A stretch of DNA of 64,000 bases from JBDGYW01 sp964580055 (GCA_964580055.1 CAZOJI010000001.1:62001-126000); one strand, 5' to 3'; counted from the first letter of the stretch, positions 15,709 to 25,304 are shown. Made by a program: numbers and translations. Notes: a model not told the origin generated them from the letters alone.

Positions 15709-16269
15709 ATGTCAGGTATCGATTATTACCGGATCCTCGGCGTTTCCCCGTCGGCAACAACTCGCGCCATAAGGGAGGCGTATCTAGGCCTGGTTCGAAA
15801 GCTCCATCCGGATCGAGTTGGTTCGGAGGGTACGGAGCTGTTCCAGCAGATCACAGAGGCCTACGAGATCCTTTCTGACCCGGTCAAGAGACGCACCTAC
15901 GATCGCAGTTGCGGAAGGCCGGCAAGACCACACCGTCCACGGCGTGAAGGAATGGGTTTCGGGGCAGAAGTCGAGCCCCTCGTTTCGGGAGTATCTGAAC
16001 TACAGGTGGATCTCACGCCGCATGAAGCAGCGGTTGGAGCCGTACTGCCTCTGGTGGTTTCAGGTGCCAGCGAGTGTCCTTGGTGCGGTGGGTCGGGGGG
16101 GTGGGCGTTACCTTGCCTCGAATGTGGAGGCGGCGGTGTGATATCCGGTGAGCGTGTGTTGCGCATTCGCTTACCCGCAGCGGTTCGAGACGGATCGGTT
16201 ATGGAGATTCCAATCGGTCTTCCCGGGCGGGGAGAACTACTAATTCGATTGTACATTAGGGTTGTGTAG
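15709..16269 (+). CDS. J-domain co-chaperone with reduced zinc finger
   Basis: 186 residues. The J domain (1-65) reads DYYRILGVSPSATTRAIREA with the HPD tripeptide in KLHPDRV, which stimulates DnaK ATPase. A short linker leads to a region with only two CxxCxG-type motifs (CPWCGGSGG and CLECGGGG) instead of the four of full DnaJ. A short C-terminal strand follows (VLRIRLPAAVRDGSVMEI). It is thus shorter than DnaJ or CbpA and probably a specialised partner that works with the two Hsp20 holdases just upstream. Confidence 0.85.
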   Translation: MSGIDYYRILGVSPSATTRAIREAYLGLVRKLHPDRVGSEGTELFQQITEAYEILSDPVKRRTYDRSCGRPARPHRPRREGMGFGAEVEPLVSGVSELQVDLTPHEAAVGAVLPLVVSGASECPWCGGSGGWALPCLECGGGGVISGERVLRIRLPAAVRDGSVMEIPIGLPGRGELLIRLYIRVV

Positions 16270-16331
16270 AATCACTACCGCGGTGCGATCCGCGGCTCGG
16301 CCCCATCACTGGAGCAAATCCGGGAACGACA

Positions 16332-17030
16332 ATGGAGATCCGCAAAACAGCCGGTATCATCGGCGGCATGGGACCTGAAGCCACAGTCGATCTCATGCAG
16401 CGGGTTATACGATCAACTCCGGCGCAGGACGATGACGACCACGTTCACATGATCGTGGACAACAATCCCCGGGTGCCCTCGAGGATACGCGCATTGATCG
16501 AAGGCACCGGCGAAAGTCCCGCACCCTGTCTCCGCGATATGGCCCGTGGGCTCGAGTCACACGGCGCCGATTTCCTGGCGATGCCGTGCAACACGGCGCA
16601 TGTCTATTACGATGAGATAGCATCGGCCGTGTCCATTCCTGTGCTTCACATGATTCGGTTGACCGTTGAAGCCGTGGCGGCCAGTCTTGGTGGTGAGGGA
16701 AGTGTTGGGATCCTGGCCTCCGATGCGGTAGTCAATACTGGCGGGTACAAAGAAGAGCTACAGAGAGCTGGCCTGCGCATTCTCTATCCACGGAGAGTTC
16801 TTCAGGACGACATCATGAAGGCCATTCGGGAAGTCAAGGCCGGAGAGACCGGGCCGCCGCAGAAGGACGCGCTCCTGGCTGCGGCGCGCGATCTCCAGGA
16901 GCAGGGTGCCGGCGCGTTGGTGGTCGCTTGCACGGAACTCTCTGTTGTCGCGGAGGTCTTGAGCGGACTCAACCGGGTTTTCGATGCCGCACAGGTTTTG
17001 GCCGAGGCTATTGTCAGCGAGGCGAGTTAG
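16332..17030 (+). CDS. Aspartate/glutamate racemase-family protein
   Basis: 232 residues. PLP-independent racemase with two catalytic Cys: AMPCNTAH (about residue 80) and VACTELS (about 190), each in the family pattern. The N-terminal GIIGGMGPEATVDLMQRV is diagnostic of the aspartate racemase/YgeA group. It interconverts D- and L-amino acids, supplying D-amino acids for peptidoglycan or using them as nutrients. It starts 62 bases after the J-domain gene; no clear functional link. Confidence 0.88.
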   Translation: MEIRKTAGIIGGMGPEATVDLMQRVIRSTPAQDDDDHVHMIVDNNPRVPSRIRALIEGTGESPAPCLRDMARGLESHGADFLAMPCNTAHVYYDEIASAVSIPVLHMIRLTVEAVAASLGGEGSVGILASDAVVNTGGYKEELQRAGLRILYPRRVLQDDIMKAIREVKAGETGPPQKDALLAAARDLQEQGAGALVVACTELSVVAEVLSGLNRVFDAAQVLAEAIVSEAS

Positions 17031-17102
17031 CACTCGAGAAGAGATGGGGTGGACCCGATGGCACGAAGAAGAACGTGGCGTGAAAAGCTGCTGATTCCAA
17101 GG

Positions 17103-17516
17103 ACTTCCCCAGAGTCGAACCGTGTGGGCACGGAGCGCTTCTTCGGGTGTCATGCACTGTTCGGGATACCAGCCACCTTCCGGCTCCAAGTTTCTGTTCG
17201 TTCTAGTGATCGCGCTGTGAAGCCCATAGAAGATGTCGAAGTCGCTGCCGCTCGAGTCTGAATTGAAAATGAGCGTAACGCCGTTCCGCCTCATTGTGCG
17301 CCAGGCGTATGCCCCGAGTATCGGCTCGGGGCCGACACGGTCCTTTGCCCACGGAGCGTCGGCTGCCGGGTTCCCCTCCGGATCTTGATTACCCCATGAC
17401 ATTGTGTAGACGTTGGTATTGATAAACAGTATGTCGGCACTGTCGGTGCCGCACGCGGCAGCAAGCAAAGCAACTGCCGCAATGCTCGCTCGCGATCCGC
17501 GGAGGATGCGTCTCAT
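17103..17516 (-). pseudogene. Amidohydrolase (YtcJ-type) with internal deletion
   Basis: ATG at 17516 opens a lipoprotein signal (ASIAAVALLAAACG), then ADILFINTNVYTMSW, the N-terminus of Amidohydrolase_3 proteins. After about 55 residues the sequence jumps to the family's C-terminal third: GPEPILGAYAWRTM, VTLIFNSDSSGSDFDIFYGL, SAITRTNRNLEPEGGWYP and TPEEALRAHT. About 350 residues with the metal ligands are missing. The end (after LWGS) is also lost. The reading frame stays open through the junction. It cannot be catalytic. Confidence 0.75.
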
Positions 17517-17601
17517 GGACGAACTTCCAAAGGGTGTATTCAGAACCCCAACCTCCCAGAGAGGCTGGGGCTCAATGCTCAACTTATGACGGTCGAAACG
17601 T

Positions 17602-18762
17602 TCACCCTTCGAGATACATCTTTGCGATCGTCTGAAGCTGCATGTTGCTCGTTCCTTCGTAGATGCCGCCGATCTTTGCGTCGCGGTAGAACTTTTCGAC
17701 CGGGTATTCCTTGGTGAATCCATACCCGCCGAACAGGTCTACGCAAAGACTGGTCACCCGTTCTGCCATCTGCGCGGTGTAGAGCTTGGCCATGGCGGCT
17801 TCGAGCACGTACGGCTGCTTGGCGTCACGGAGTCGCGCGGCGTTGTAAACCAACAATCTGCCGGCCTCGAGTTCCGTGGCCGCCTGCGCCAGTTGGAACT
17901 GTACCGCCTGAAATGCCGCAATAGGCTTGCCGAACTGCTCGCGCTCCTGCACGAAGCCGCGGGCCGCCTGGAGCGCCCCACGGGCCACGCCCACCATCTG
18001 CGCTCCGATTCCGATACGCCCCACGTTGAGCGTCTCGATCGCGACCTTGTATCCCTTGCCGACTTCACCGAGAACGTTGTTTCCGGGGACGCGACAGTTT
18101 TCGAGTATGAGCTCGGTCGTGCTCGAGGCGCGGATACCCAGCTTGTTCTCCTTCTTTCCCACCGTGAAGCCCTCAAACCCGCGCTCGACAACGAAGCAAG
18201 TGATACCTTTGTGAGCTTTTGAGGGATCGACCGTCGCGAAGATGACGAAAATCTCGGCCTCGCCGCCGTTGGTCACCCAGAGCTTTGTTCCGTTCAAGAT
18301 CCAGTCGTCCCCGTCCTGCTCCGCGCGGCAAGCAAGTGCAAACGCGTCGGAACCCGAGCCGGCCTCAGACAGTGCGTATGCTCCCACCTCGCCCGCACAT
18401 AGCCGCGGTAGAAATCGCTGCTTCAAGTCGTCGTTGGCCCAATCCATGAAGGGCGTGTTCACGAGAGTATTGTGCACATCCACGAGGACGGATGCCGACG
18501 CGTCGACCGTGGCGAGCTCTTCTACGGCCAACATTGTCATGAACGAGGTTCCCCCGGAACCACCGTGGTCCTCGTCGACATCGATCCCCATCAGTCCCAG
18601 TTCGGTGAACTTCGGTATGAGATCTTTGTCGTATTCGCCCTCTTCTTCCATCTCCTCGACTCTCGGGCGCACATCGGATTCGGCAAAACCCCGCACCATA
18701 TCGCGGAACATGGCTTCGTCTTCGGTGAGTGCTGTAAGTGGTGTGGCGGCCATATCGGTCAT
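17602..18762 (-). CDS. Acyl-CoA dehydrogenase (short/branched-chain type)
   Basis: 386 residues from the ATG at 18762, with GAGAGGA upstream. It oxidises acyl-CoA to enoyl-CoA using FAD, passing electrons to electron-transfer flavoprotein. Family landmarks are in order: YALSEAGSGSDAFAL, WVTNGGEAEIFVIFA, the C-terminal helical domain GFVQEREQFGKPIAAFQAVQ, LFGGYGFTKEYPVEKFYRD, and GGIYEGTSNMQ with the catalytic Glu. The position of that Glu matches short-chain and branched-chain enzymes. Used in fatty-acid or amino-acid breakdown, in keeping with the peptide-degrading setting. It stands alone between two decayed genes. Confidence 0.93.
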   Translation of the reverse strand: MTDMAATPLTALTEDEAMFRDMVRGFAESDVRPRVEEMEEEGEYDKDLIPKFTELGLMGIDVDEDHGGSGGTSFMTMLAVEELATVDASASVLVDVHNTLVNTPFMDWANDDLKQRFLPRLCAGEVGAYALSEAGSGSDAFALACRAEQDGDDWILNGTKLWVTNGGEAEIFVIFATVDPSKAHKGITCFVVERGFEGFTVGKKENKLGIRASSTTELILENCRVPGNNVLGEVGKGYKVAIETLNVGRIGIGAQMVGVARGALQAARGFVQEREQFGKPIAAFQAVQFQLAQAATELEAGRLLVYNAARLRDAKQPYVLEAAMAKLYTAQMAERVTSLCVDLFGGYGFTKEYPVEKFYRDAKIGGIYEGTSNMQLQTIAKMYLEG

Positions 18763-18925
18763 CTGGTTCCATCCTCTCGATTGCTGTGCGTGATGAAGCA
18801 TGTAGTCGCAAATGCGTCCGGTGACGTGCCGCGACTCATTCGCATCTGGCTGCTTCTGTAAAATCTACTGAACGGTACTCCTTCCATCCGCCGTTAGTGG
18901 GAAGCGCGGATGTGCGTTGGCGAAT

Positions 18926-19190
18926 TCAATTCTCCTCTACTCGCCTGCGGTACTTGAAAATCGGGTAAACGATAGGACGCTCCTCGACGCCAAGATCGCG
19001 CAAGGCCTCGTCCAGCACGCTCCAGCCCACGAATCCGTCCCTCGACTGCGGCTCCAGTAGGTAGAATGCCGCATTCGCCGTACCAGTCTGCAGGCACCTC
19101 GTCACCCCAGTAGAAATCGTCCTGTGCTGCGGCCGTACCGAAGCAGAGTGTGGGTGCGAGGGCTACTGCGAGTGTTCGTGTCCGCGTCAT
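18926..19190 (-). pseudogene. M14 peptidase with only both ends left
   Basis: ATG at 19190 opens a Sec signal (TLAVALAPTLCFGTAAAQ) and about 12 mature residues (DDFYWGDEVPADW). After a one-base frame change near 19080 the text becomes TGTANAAFYLLEPQSRDGFV and GWSVLDEALRDLGVEERP, ending VEEN with TGA at 18926. That is the characteristic C-terminus of large secreted M14 zinc carboxypeptidases. The entire catalytic domain is missing. Together with the amidohydrolase at 17103 it is a second gene with its middle removed. Confidence 0.7.
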
Positions 19191-19201
19191 CGGTTCCCTG
19201 C

Positions 19202-20908
19202 CTATCTCACCTTGGTTTCCCAGCTGGCCCAGTCACCGCCGAACGGCCTGAGACCGAGATCGGACGGACTGGTGGCCTGCGGGACGAGCGTCTCGTAAGC
19301 TTGTCGGGCGTGGGCCTGAGACCGCGTGAACTGAGTTGTAGCTTTGGCGAAGAGGCTCAGTGCTTCATTGCCGCTACTGAGCAGGGCCTGATCCAGCGCA
19401 ATGTTGCCTCGATAGTACTCGGTATTTGCCAGAGAATAGAGATCGTCGAGGGCTGCGTAGCCGGTGTCCCGGAAATTGAGCTGCATCAACTCCTTGTAGG
19501 CGGTGGCGATGTCGTTCTTGGCGTCATCCCTCGCCTGGTCCGCCACTGCTTCGGGGGCGGCTGCGAGACGCAATCGATAGAAGGTATGCGTGCCGTCAAT
19601 GAACTGGTAGTTGGTTCGCATCGGATTGCCATCTGAGGCCATCGATGAGTGAATGACACGACCCGCCGGGCCGGTGCAGACATTTGCGATACCCTGATCG
19701 CCGGCATGCGGAACGCTCACTGACACCCAACCGTTGGTGGGGCGACAGATCTTGGCGTCCCATCCGCCCTCGGGAGGATAGGGTGGGGGATTGCCCGGGA
19801 ATCGCAAGACCATCTTCAAGAACTCCACGTCGATTTCGCCATGGTAGTTGTGCAGCATATCCCAGAACAAAATGTTGCGCGGGGAGGAGTATGCGTCGTA
19901 GCCGCCGTGTTGCTTCACGAACTCTCCAAACTTCGTGACCGCCATGTCATCGTGCAGGTAGGTGTTGGTCGAGAACAGAAAATCGTTCTCACCGAAGTCA
20001 CCCGAGCTGCGGACCGCTTGAATGGCGGCTGTCTTCTCTACGACGAACGAGTTGTGCTGCTGATCGACGAAGTGGAAGTTCTCGGGGAAATTGATCGGGA
20101 ACGACGTCATTATGTCGCGCGCTTCGATGGCGCTGTCCGCAAATCGGATGATGTGCGGCAACGCGTTTGCCCAGCACAGTCCATAGTCGTAATCGGCATC
20201 TCTCGGCGACGCGCCGCCTCCGCTGTTGCCGATGAACATGCCGTTGTTGTTGATGTAGAAATGCTCGCCCATCTCACCGGCAACGGCGCCGCACATGTAG
20301 TTATGACCGTTGTCAGGATAGGCGACGATCACAACGGCACGGAACGCGTCGCCGCCACCGTCAACCGTATCCAGTCCCATGAGCCTTCCATCCTTGGTGG
20401 CGCTTCCCCACGCGGAGCATACCGAACAGCTCTTTCTGGGCGGCAGATCGGCTCCTTCTGCACCGGCCGGGAAGTTCGAGGTCGCGGGGTCGGGCAGCAC
20501 GCAGTTCATCATGAGTGCGTCTTCGTAGTTGACGTCGTAGCCGGCCGCAGTGGCACCGGCGGCCATGCCCTTCACCATGTCGATAATCTCAGGGGTGTGT
20601 CGCTCGATGTGGTACTGGCAGGCCCTGAGTCCGTTGCGGACTTCGTCGTGACTGAGACGCTGCAATGCGGACGCCCAGGATGCTTCTATGTTGAGAAAGA
20701 TGTGAGCGGCGGCCTGCTGTCCGTATTGATAGCCCATCTCGTAGTCTGATCCGCTCAGGAAGACGACAGGTAGGATGTCGGGAGGCAGCAACGGCCTTTC
20801 CTGCGGGCCGGCGCTTTGTGCAAAGGCAAAGGGATGTAGCCCGCCTAGGCTCAACCCCGCTCCCGCCGCTGCGACGCTCTTGCAGAAATCCCTGCGACTG
20901 TTGGTCAT
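19202..20908 (-). CDS. C45-family acyltransferase/amidohydrolase, Tat-exported
   Basis: 568 residues; ATG at 20908 after GAGG. NSRRDFCKSVAAAGAGLSLG is a twin-arginine signal. The mature part matches the NTN-hydrolase C45/phospholipase-B-like group: GSDYEMGYQYGQQAAAHI near the start, then SCSVCSAWGSATKDGRLMG, where a Cys before SAWGSAT is the self-processed nucleophile, followed by LDTVDGGG. Members hydrolyse amide bonds of N-acyl amino acids, beta-lactams or ceramides. The substrate is unknown. It is read with the C69 dipeptidase upstream (42 bases), so both probably break down small peptides in the periplasm. Confidence 0.8.
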   Translation of the reverse strand: MTNSRRDFCKSVAAAGAGLSLGGLHPFAFAQSAGPQERPLLPPDILPVVFLSGSDYEMGYQYGQQAAAHIFLNIEASWASALQRLSHDEVRNGLRACQYHIERHTPEIIDMVKGMAAGATAAGYDVNYEDALMMNCVLPDPATSNFPAGAEGADLPPRKSCSVCSAWGSATKDGRLMGLDTVDGGGDAFRAVVIVAYPDNGHNYMCGAVAGEMGEHFYINNNGMFIGNSGGGASPRDADYDYGLCWANALPHIIRFADSAIEARDIMTSFPINFPENFHFVDQQHNSFVVEKTAAIQAVRSSGDFGENDFLFSTNTYLHDDMAVTKFGEFVKQHGGYDAYSSPRNILFWDMLHNYHGEIDVEFLKMVLRFPGNPPPYPPEGGWDAKICRPTNGWVSVSVPHAGDQGIANVCTGPAGRVIHSSMASDGNPMRTNYQFIDGTHTFYRLRLAAAPEAVADQARDDAKNDIATAYKELMQLNFRDTGYAALDDLYSLANTEYYRGNIALDQALLSSGNEALSLFAKATTQFTRSQAHARQAYETLVPQATSPSDLGLRPFGGDWASWETKVR

Positions 20909-20950
20909 TATTTCAATCCTCGGAGTTAAGGGCTTACGCTTGTCACCAGT

Positions 20951-22549
20951 TCAGAAAGAGTTGTTGAACCTCACCCAGAGCTCGTCACCAAGTTGCCAGT
21001 ATCTGTCGACGGTCCGATTTGCCAGCCCCACCGAGTATTCCGTCAGGAAATCTTCGGCCAGGTCGGGGTCTCTTCGGTAGAGGGCCAACGCTTCTTCTTC
21101 CAGCGACGCTTGCCTGGCGAACGCGTCGCTTTCTATCGGCTCCCAGACGCTCTTTATCACATCGACCATATCCTGGTAGCGGAAGTACGACAGCTTGCTT
21201 GCCCGTCTGAAGGCCCACCATGCGCAGTCCCGACTGAACTCTCTGCGTCCGTCCACCATGTAAGACTCCGGCATCTGTGAAATGCCGACGTAAAACGGCA
21301 GGTGCGGAGTAGTGACAGGATTGTCGTATCCCAGCCAAACCACACCCCCGATAGGGTCCGGAAGCCAGTCGCGCGACTGGGTAACGCTGAGATAAGTGGC
21401 GTAAGGCGAGGCAATCGTCCGCTCGCGATCGATTCCCAGCAACTCGCGCATGTCGGCATTCATGAACGGATTGGCAATCGGGCTTTTCACCGTTTCACCC
21501 TCACGGTTCACCACCGTGAGGCGTCGGGTCATGTCATACGGGGTGCCCGCGTAGTAGTCCCGAAAGATTGCCAGGAGGTCCTGTACCGAAACCTTCTGGT
21601 CCGGTTTCACGGAGAGCGGGAAATTCTCGGCGTTCGGGTCGAGCCCAAGAGAAGGGGCAAGGAGACTCAGGGCCCGCCATTCACGGCGCCTCGAGTACAT
21701 GCTGTTTCGATTGGCATATGCGTAGGCGAATCGGAACTCCTCGCCACTGTCCGGATCCCACCAGCCCATCTCTTCGGCAAGTGAATGGACGTTGTCGGAA
21801 GCCAAGTAGTGGTCGGGGTCGCTCAGGTCCAGCTCGAGAATCCGGTGAGAGTTTGCGCTCACCGCGATCTCATCGTCCGGGATCCGTACCGCGGCCCAGA
21901 CTGCTCCCATCTTTCCGCGACCGGGTCCCAGGATCTCGAAGAACCAGACTTCGTTGGGGTCGGCGAAGGTGAAACACTCGCCCCAGTCGTTGTACCCGTA
22001 CTCCTTGGTGAGTTCATCTGCTATTCTGATGGCTTCTCGCGCATTCCTGGCCCGCTCCAGAACCAACCGGTACAACTCCGGTGCGTCGATCAGACCTTCC
22101 GTGCTTCGCAACTCACCCTTGCCGCCCGTGGTGGTCTCGCCAATTGCGAGTTGATGCTCGTTCATTATCGGATAAGCAGCGTTGAAGAACTTGTAGGTTT
22201 CGGAAGCTTGCGGGATCTCGCCCGCTGGAATGCGGTCTGGATCGTTGGGACCGGAAGTCCGCTTGGGCTGCAGCCAGATCGTAGCCAAGGATCCCGGCGG
22301 GTGCGTCTCGTGTGGTTCCAGGCTGATCCAGGTCCGGTCAGTGCCCGAGTCACAAGAGTGACTGGTCATCGTTGAGCCGTCCACCGACGCTTCTTTCCCG
22401 ACCAGCAGGCTTGTGCAGCACTCTGTGCATGGGGCGTCGCCCTCCTGCGTCTGTAAGTATGGGGCATGCGTGCCACCTGAAGTAATGAGGACGAAGAAGA
22501 GGGGGAGGAGGCCGGCAAGAAAGCGTCGTAGGAAGTTGATGTGGGGCAT
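20951..22549 (-). CDS. C69-family dipeptidase
   Basis: 532 residues; ATG at 22549 preceded by AGAGGAG. A Sec signal (FLAGLLPLFFVLITSGG) is followed by the NTN-hydrolase start CTECCTSLLVGKEASVDGST, where the Cys before TSLLVGK is the expected nucleophile, then MTSHSCDSG. The family (PepD-like) splits a wide range of dipeptides. Other landmarks: NEHQLAIGETT, YGYNDWGECFTFADPNEVW and SANSHRI. It is 42 bases upstream of the C45 gene on the same strand. Exported form suggests external peptide use. Confidence 0.9.
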   Translation of the reverse strand: MPHINFLRRFLAGLLPLFFVLITSGGTHAPYLQTQEGDAPCTECCTSLLVGKEASVDGSTMTSHSCDSGTDRTWISLEPHETHPPGSLATIWLQPKRTSGPNDPDRIPAGEIPQASETYKFFNAAYPIMNEHQLAIGETTTGGKGELRSTEGLIDAPELYRLVLERARNAREAIRIADELTKEYGYNDWGECFTFADPNEVWFFEILGPGRGKMGAVWAAVRIPDDEIAVSANSHRILELDLSDPDHYLASDNVHSLAEEMGWWDPDSGEEFRFAYAYANRNSMYSRRREWRALSLLAPSLGLDPNAENFPLSVKPDQKVSVQDLLAIFRDYYAGTPYDMTRRLTVVNREGETVKSPIANPFMNADMRELLGIDRERTIASPYATYLSVTQSRDWLPDPIGGVVWLGYDNPVTTPHLPFYVGISQMPESYMVDGRREFSRDCAWWAFRRASKLSYFRYQDMVDVIKSVWEPIESDAFARQASLEEEALALYRRDPDLAEDFLTEYSVGLANRTVDRYWQLGDELWVRFNNSF

Positions 22550-22984
22550 ATTGTAAGTCTCCTCTCAGTCGGAACGTTCGGAGACAACGATGCCGTTCAA
22601 CAGCTTCGAGAGAACGGGGGGCGGAACTCATGGTTCGCTGTCCCCGAGACAGCAACATGGGCTGAACCTAGCAGCGGGTCCGAAGATACTCCAGCCTCCT
22701 GATGCCTGTTGGGTGCCTATGACGGGAGATTCCGGGAAAGCGTACAGGCAGACATTTCTTGGTACAGTCAGCTCGTTATGCCAGCAGCGTATGGTGCAGA
22801 CCGACGGGAAATCCCGACAACTCATCGGTATCCTAAACTCAGGCCAACCATCTTCCGGACCCTGCGACTCAGACGAACCATCTGCGGCCTCGAAATGACA
22901 AATCCTCTCAGCGACCCTAGCGGATGGACTGCAAGCACGACAGATTCGATGTCTGCCAGCGATCCCCGCAGGAGGTTTGGAGAA
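22550..22984. other. Intergenic stretch, no gene seen
   Basis: 435 bases between divergent genes. An open frame continuous with the GGDEF gene extends upstream, but its text is low-complexity and unlike a protein domain, so I treat it as leader. No operator stood out. Confidence 0.4.
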
Positions 22985-24292
22985 ATGGGAGTTACGATTG
23001 CAGATTCGCGGGATGTCATGCCACGTAGGGTACCAAAGTCGGCCCTGATTCTTTCACTCGTTGCTCTCGCCGTTCCCTTCGTCTCTGCTCTTGCTCTTCC
23101 CTCCCTGGCGGGGGAAGAATATGGATTACTGGTGTGGCTGCTCGTGCTGGTTCCGGCCTTCCTGCTCACATACTACAGGGGCCTGAAAGGCGCCGCGCTG
23201 GCTGTGGCTGGTGGAATGGTGGCGCTTTCGGTGAGCCAGGTTCTCCTTCAGCTTTTCGGACTTGCAGCCCCTAACTGGAGCTGGCTGCTGCTGGTCGTGA
23301 CCAACTTCCTCGTCATCACTGTCGGCATAGCCATATTCGCTGAGCTACTGCATCGGGAGCGTCGCAGGGCAGAGGGATGGGCGCTGGCAGATGAACTGAC
23401 GGGGTTGCCGAACCGCCGCTATGTCGAACTAGCGCTCGACCGCGAATTCGGTGCCGCACTGCGTGGTCGCAAGCTGGGTGTCGTCATGTACGACATCGAT
23501 CACTTCAAGCAATTCAACGATCGCTACGGCCACGCGATAGGCGATGAGGTGTTGCGCACCTTTGGCTCCGTCTTACAGCGGTACACACGACGACAGAACA
23601 TCTCAGGTCGCTACGGTGGCGAGGAGTTCATTTCTGTAGTATCGGATGTAGACAGAGATGGCATCCAGATCTTTGCAGATCGCGTGAGGGAAGCGATCAA
23701 GAACACGGAGCTACCCTGGGGACCGGTGAGTGTCAGCGGCGGAATCGCACTGTACCGCGAGGGAATGGGTTCGCACGAGGTGCTGGTGGCAGCCGCCGAC
23801 CGTGCGCTCTACGCAGCAAAGGACAAAGGGCGGAACAGAATCGAGATGGCAACGGATGCCGCCTGGGTTCCGGAGCGGCCGTCGGCGCCCAGGGCTGCAG
23901 CACCCCACAAACGACACCGAGTACTCGTGGTCGACGCCGAACCGGAGGTGCGGCAATCACTCACAAAGCTCCTTCAGGAACAGGGCTATCTCACTCAGGA
24001 GACCGGCAGTGCGCAAGAAGCGTCGCGACTGCTGGCTGAATCGGAAGATCCTTTTGACGTTCTGGTCACAAGCCTGACAATGCCGCGCTCGAGCGGTTTC
24101 ACGCTGGTCGATCAACTCACCGCAAACACTCCCGATCTACGCGTGATTTATCTGTCCGAGTCGATGCGTGAGCGGGTTTCATGGCCCGGCGTGCCGGGCT
24201 TGGTTCACAAGTTCGTGCCGAAACCGGTAGACGCTAAGGTGTTGCTGAAGACGTTGGATGAGGCGATCAACGAGGAGGTCGCGACGAAGTAG
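22985..24292 (+). CDS. Membrane GGDEF protein with degenerate receiver domain
   Basis: 435 residues from the ATG at 22985, preceded by AGGAGG. Residues about 15-110 contain four hydrophobic helices (ILSLVALAVPFVSALALP; YGLLVWLLVLVPAFLLTYY; and two more). A GGDEF domain follows, with LTGLPNRRYVELALDREFGA and the active loop RYGGEEF, so diguanylate cyclase activity (two GTP to c-di-GMP) is expected. RRQNISG precedes the loop, so the RxxD inhibitory site is absent. The C-terminal receiver-like domain (about 320-435) keeps VVDAEPE and the KPVD lysine. Where the phosphoacceptor Asp should be it has LVTSLTMP, so it cannot be phosphorylated conventionally. No signalling partner nearby. Confidence 0.88.
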   Translation: MGVTIADSRDVMPRRVPKSALILSLVALAVPFVSALALPSLAGEEYGLLVWLLVLVPAFLLTYYRGLKGAALAVAGGMVALSVSQVLLQLFGLAAPNWSWLLLVVTNFLVITVGIAIFAELLHRERRRAEGWALADELTGLPNRRYVELALDREFGAALRGRKLGVVMYDIDHFKQFNDRYGHAIGDEVLRTFGSVLQRYTRRQNISGRYGGEEFISVVSDVDRDGIQIFADRVREAIKNTELPWGPVSVSGGIALYREGMGSHEVLVAAADRALYAAKDKGRNRIEMATDAAWVPERPSAPRAAAPHKRHRVLVVDAEPEVRQSLTKLLQEQGYLTQETGSAQEASRLLAESEDPFDVLVTSLTMPRSSGFTLVDQLTANTPDLRVIYLSESMRERVSWPGVPGLVHKFVPKPVDAKVLLKTLDEAINEEVATK

Positions 24293-24342
24293 TGTACTTC
24301 GACCGGAGCGAGGGAGTGGCTTCTCGCTCCGGCTTACTGCAA

Positions 24343-25251
24343 TCACCGTTTTCCGTTCCATTCATTGACGAACCGCGCGGCTGCGGGTACGAACGAGTCG
24401 GCCCGTGCCTTCCCTTGCGCCGCAGCTGCGGTATGGACGTCTCCCGTAGTGAACACACCGTTGCTGGAAATCTCATGCGAGGCCGCATGCTTCCCGGTAT
24501 CGGCGGGTCGGAACAGGTACGCGCTCAACAGCAAATCGAGGTTTCCTCCCGACATCGTCTCGCGGGCCTCCTGCGCCTCCGTCGGAAAGGTCAGCACCGG
24601 GTTTTCAGCCGCGGACATCTGAACCAACTGGGGCGTGAGAAACATCATCCAGGACGTTTCTCCAACACCGGCATGCCAGTCGAAGTCCGGTGAGTCGTAG
24701 GGAGACTGCGCAGTGGGAACATCGATCTGCCCGAGATCCACGGCGGTCGCGCCGGTCGAGTTGTTGATCCGCGTTATCACGTTCGCCACCGAAGCGCTGT
24801 TCCCCCCGTGCCCGTTGTACAGAGCTATCTTGCGGATTCCGTGGTGAATCAGTGCCTCGGCCGTCTCGAAGATCACCTGCTCAAAAGTCTCCGCGGATAC
24901 GGTCAGTGAACCCGCGAATCCCATGTGATGTGCGGAGAGGCCGGCAAGTAAAACGGGCACGACCAGTGCGTCGGCTCGTTGCGCAACCAACTTGCATGCC
25001 TCAGTGGCGGCGTAGCTGTCCGTTCCCAGAGGAAGGTGTCTGCCATGTTGCTCGATCGATCCCACAGGTATTAGCGCGACATCGGTTCGGGTCAAAGCTT
25101 CCTCTACCTCGGGCCAGGTCATGTGCGGCAGGAAGTTCTTCACCTTCTGTTGAATGAATAGGGGATTCGTTTCCTGTGCCACAGCAGGGCTGGTCGCTTG
25201 GACGACGGTTGCTGCAATGGAAAGGACGGCCACAGAGACGTAGCGTGTCAT
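24343..25251 (-). CDS. Creatininase-family amidohydrolase, exported
   Basis: 302 residues; Sec signal YVSVAVLSIAATVVQATSPA. Family motifs: IPVGSIEQHGRHLPLGTDSY (metal-binding Glu, His, Asp), YNGHGGNSAS and DWHAGVGETS. Members hydrolyse cyclic or linear amides (creatinine, or formamides in other pathways) using a two-metal centre. The real substrate is unknown. An exported form, divergent from an M14 peptidase gene 128 bases away, fits use of nitrogen-rich compounds from outside the cell. Confidence 0.88.
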   Translation of the reverse strand: MTRYVSVAVLSIAATVVQATSPAVAQETNPLFIQQKVKNFLPHMTWPEVEEALTRTDVALIPVGSIEQHGRHLPLGTDSYAATEACKLVAQRADALVVPVLLAGLSAHHMGFAGSLTVSAETFEQVIFETAEALIHHGIRKIALYNGHGGNSASVANVITRINNSTGATAVDLGQIDVPTAQSPYDSPDFDWHAGVGETSWMMFLTPQLVQMSAAENPVLTFPTEAQEARETMSGGNLDLLLSAYLFRPADTGKHAASHEISSNGVFTTGDVHTAAAAQGKARADSFVPAAARFVNEWNGKR

Positions 25252-25304
25252 GGCAATGCTCCTCGATTTCGGTTTATTGGCATCGATCGCTTCTCAATAT
25301 CAAC

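Noticed and set aside
19841..20749. A 302-codon plus-strand frame opposite the C45 hydrolase gene
   Set aside because: No domain, no signal, low-complexity Val/Arg text; the minus-strand gene is complete and convincing.
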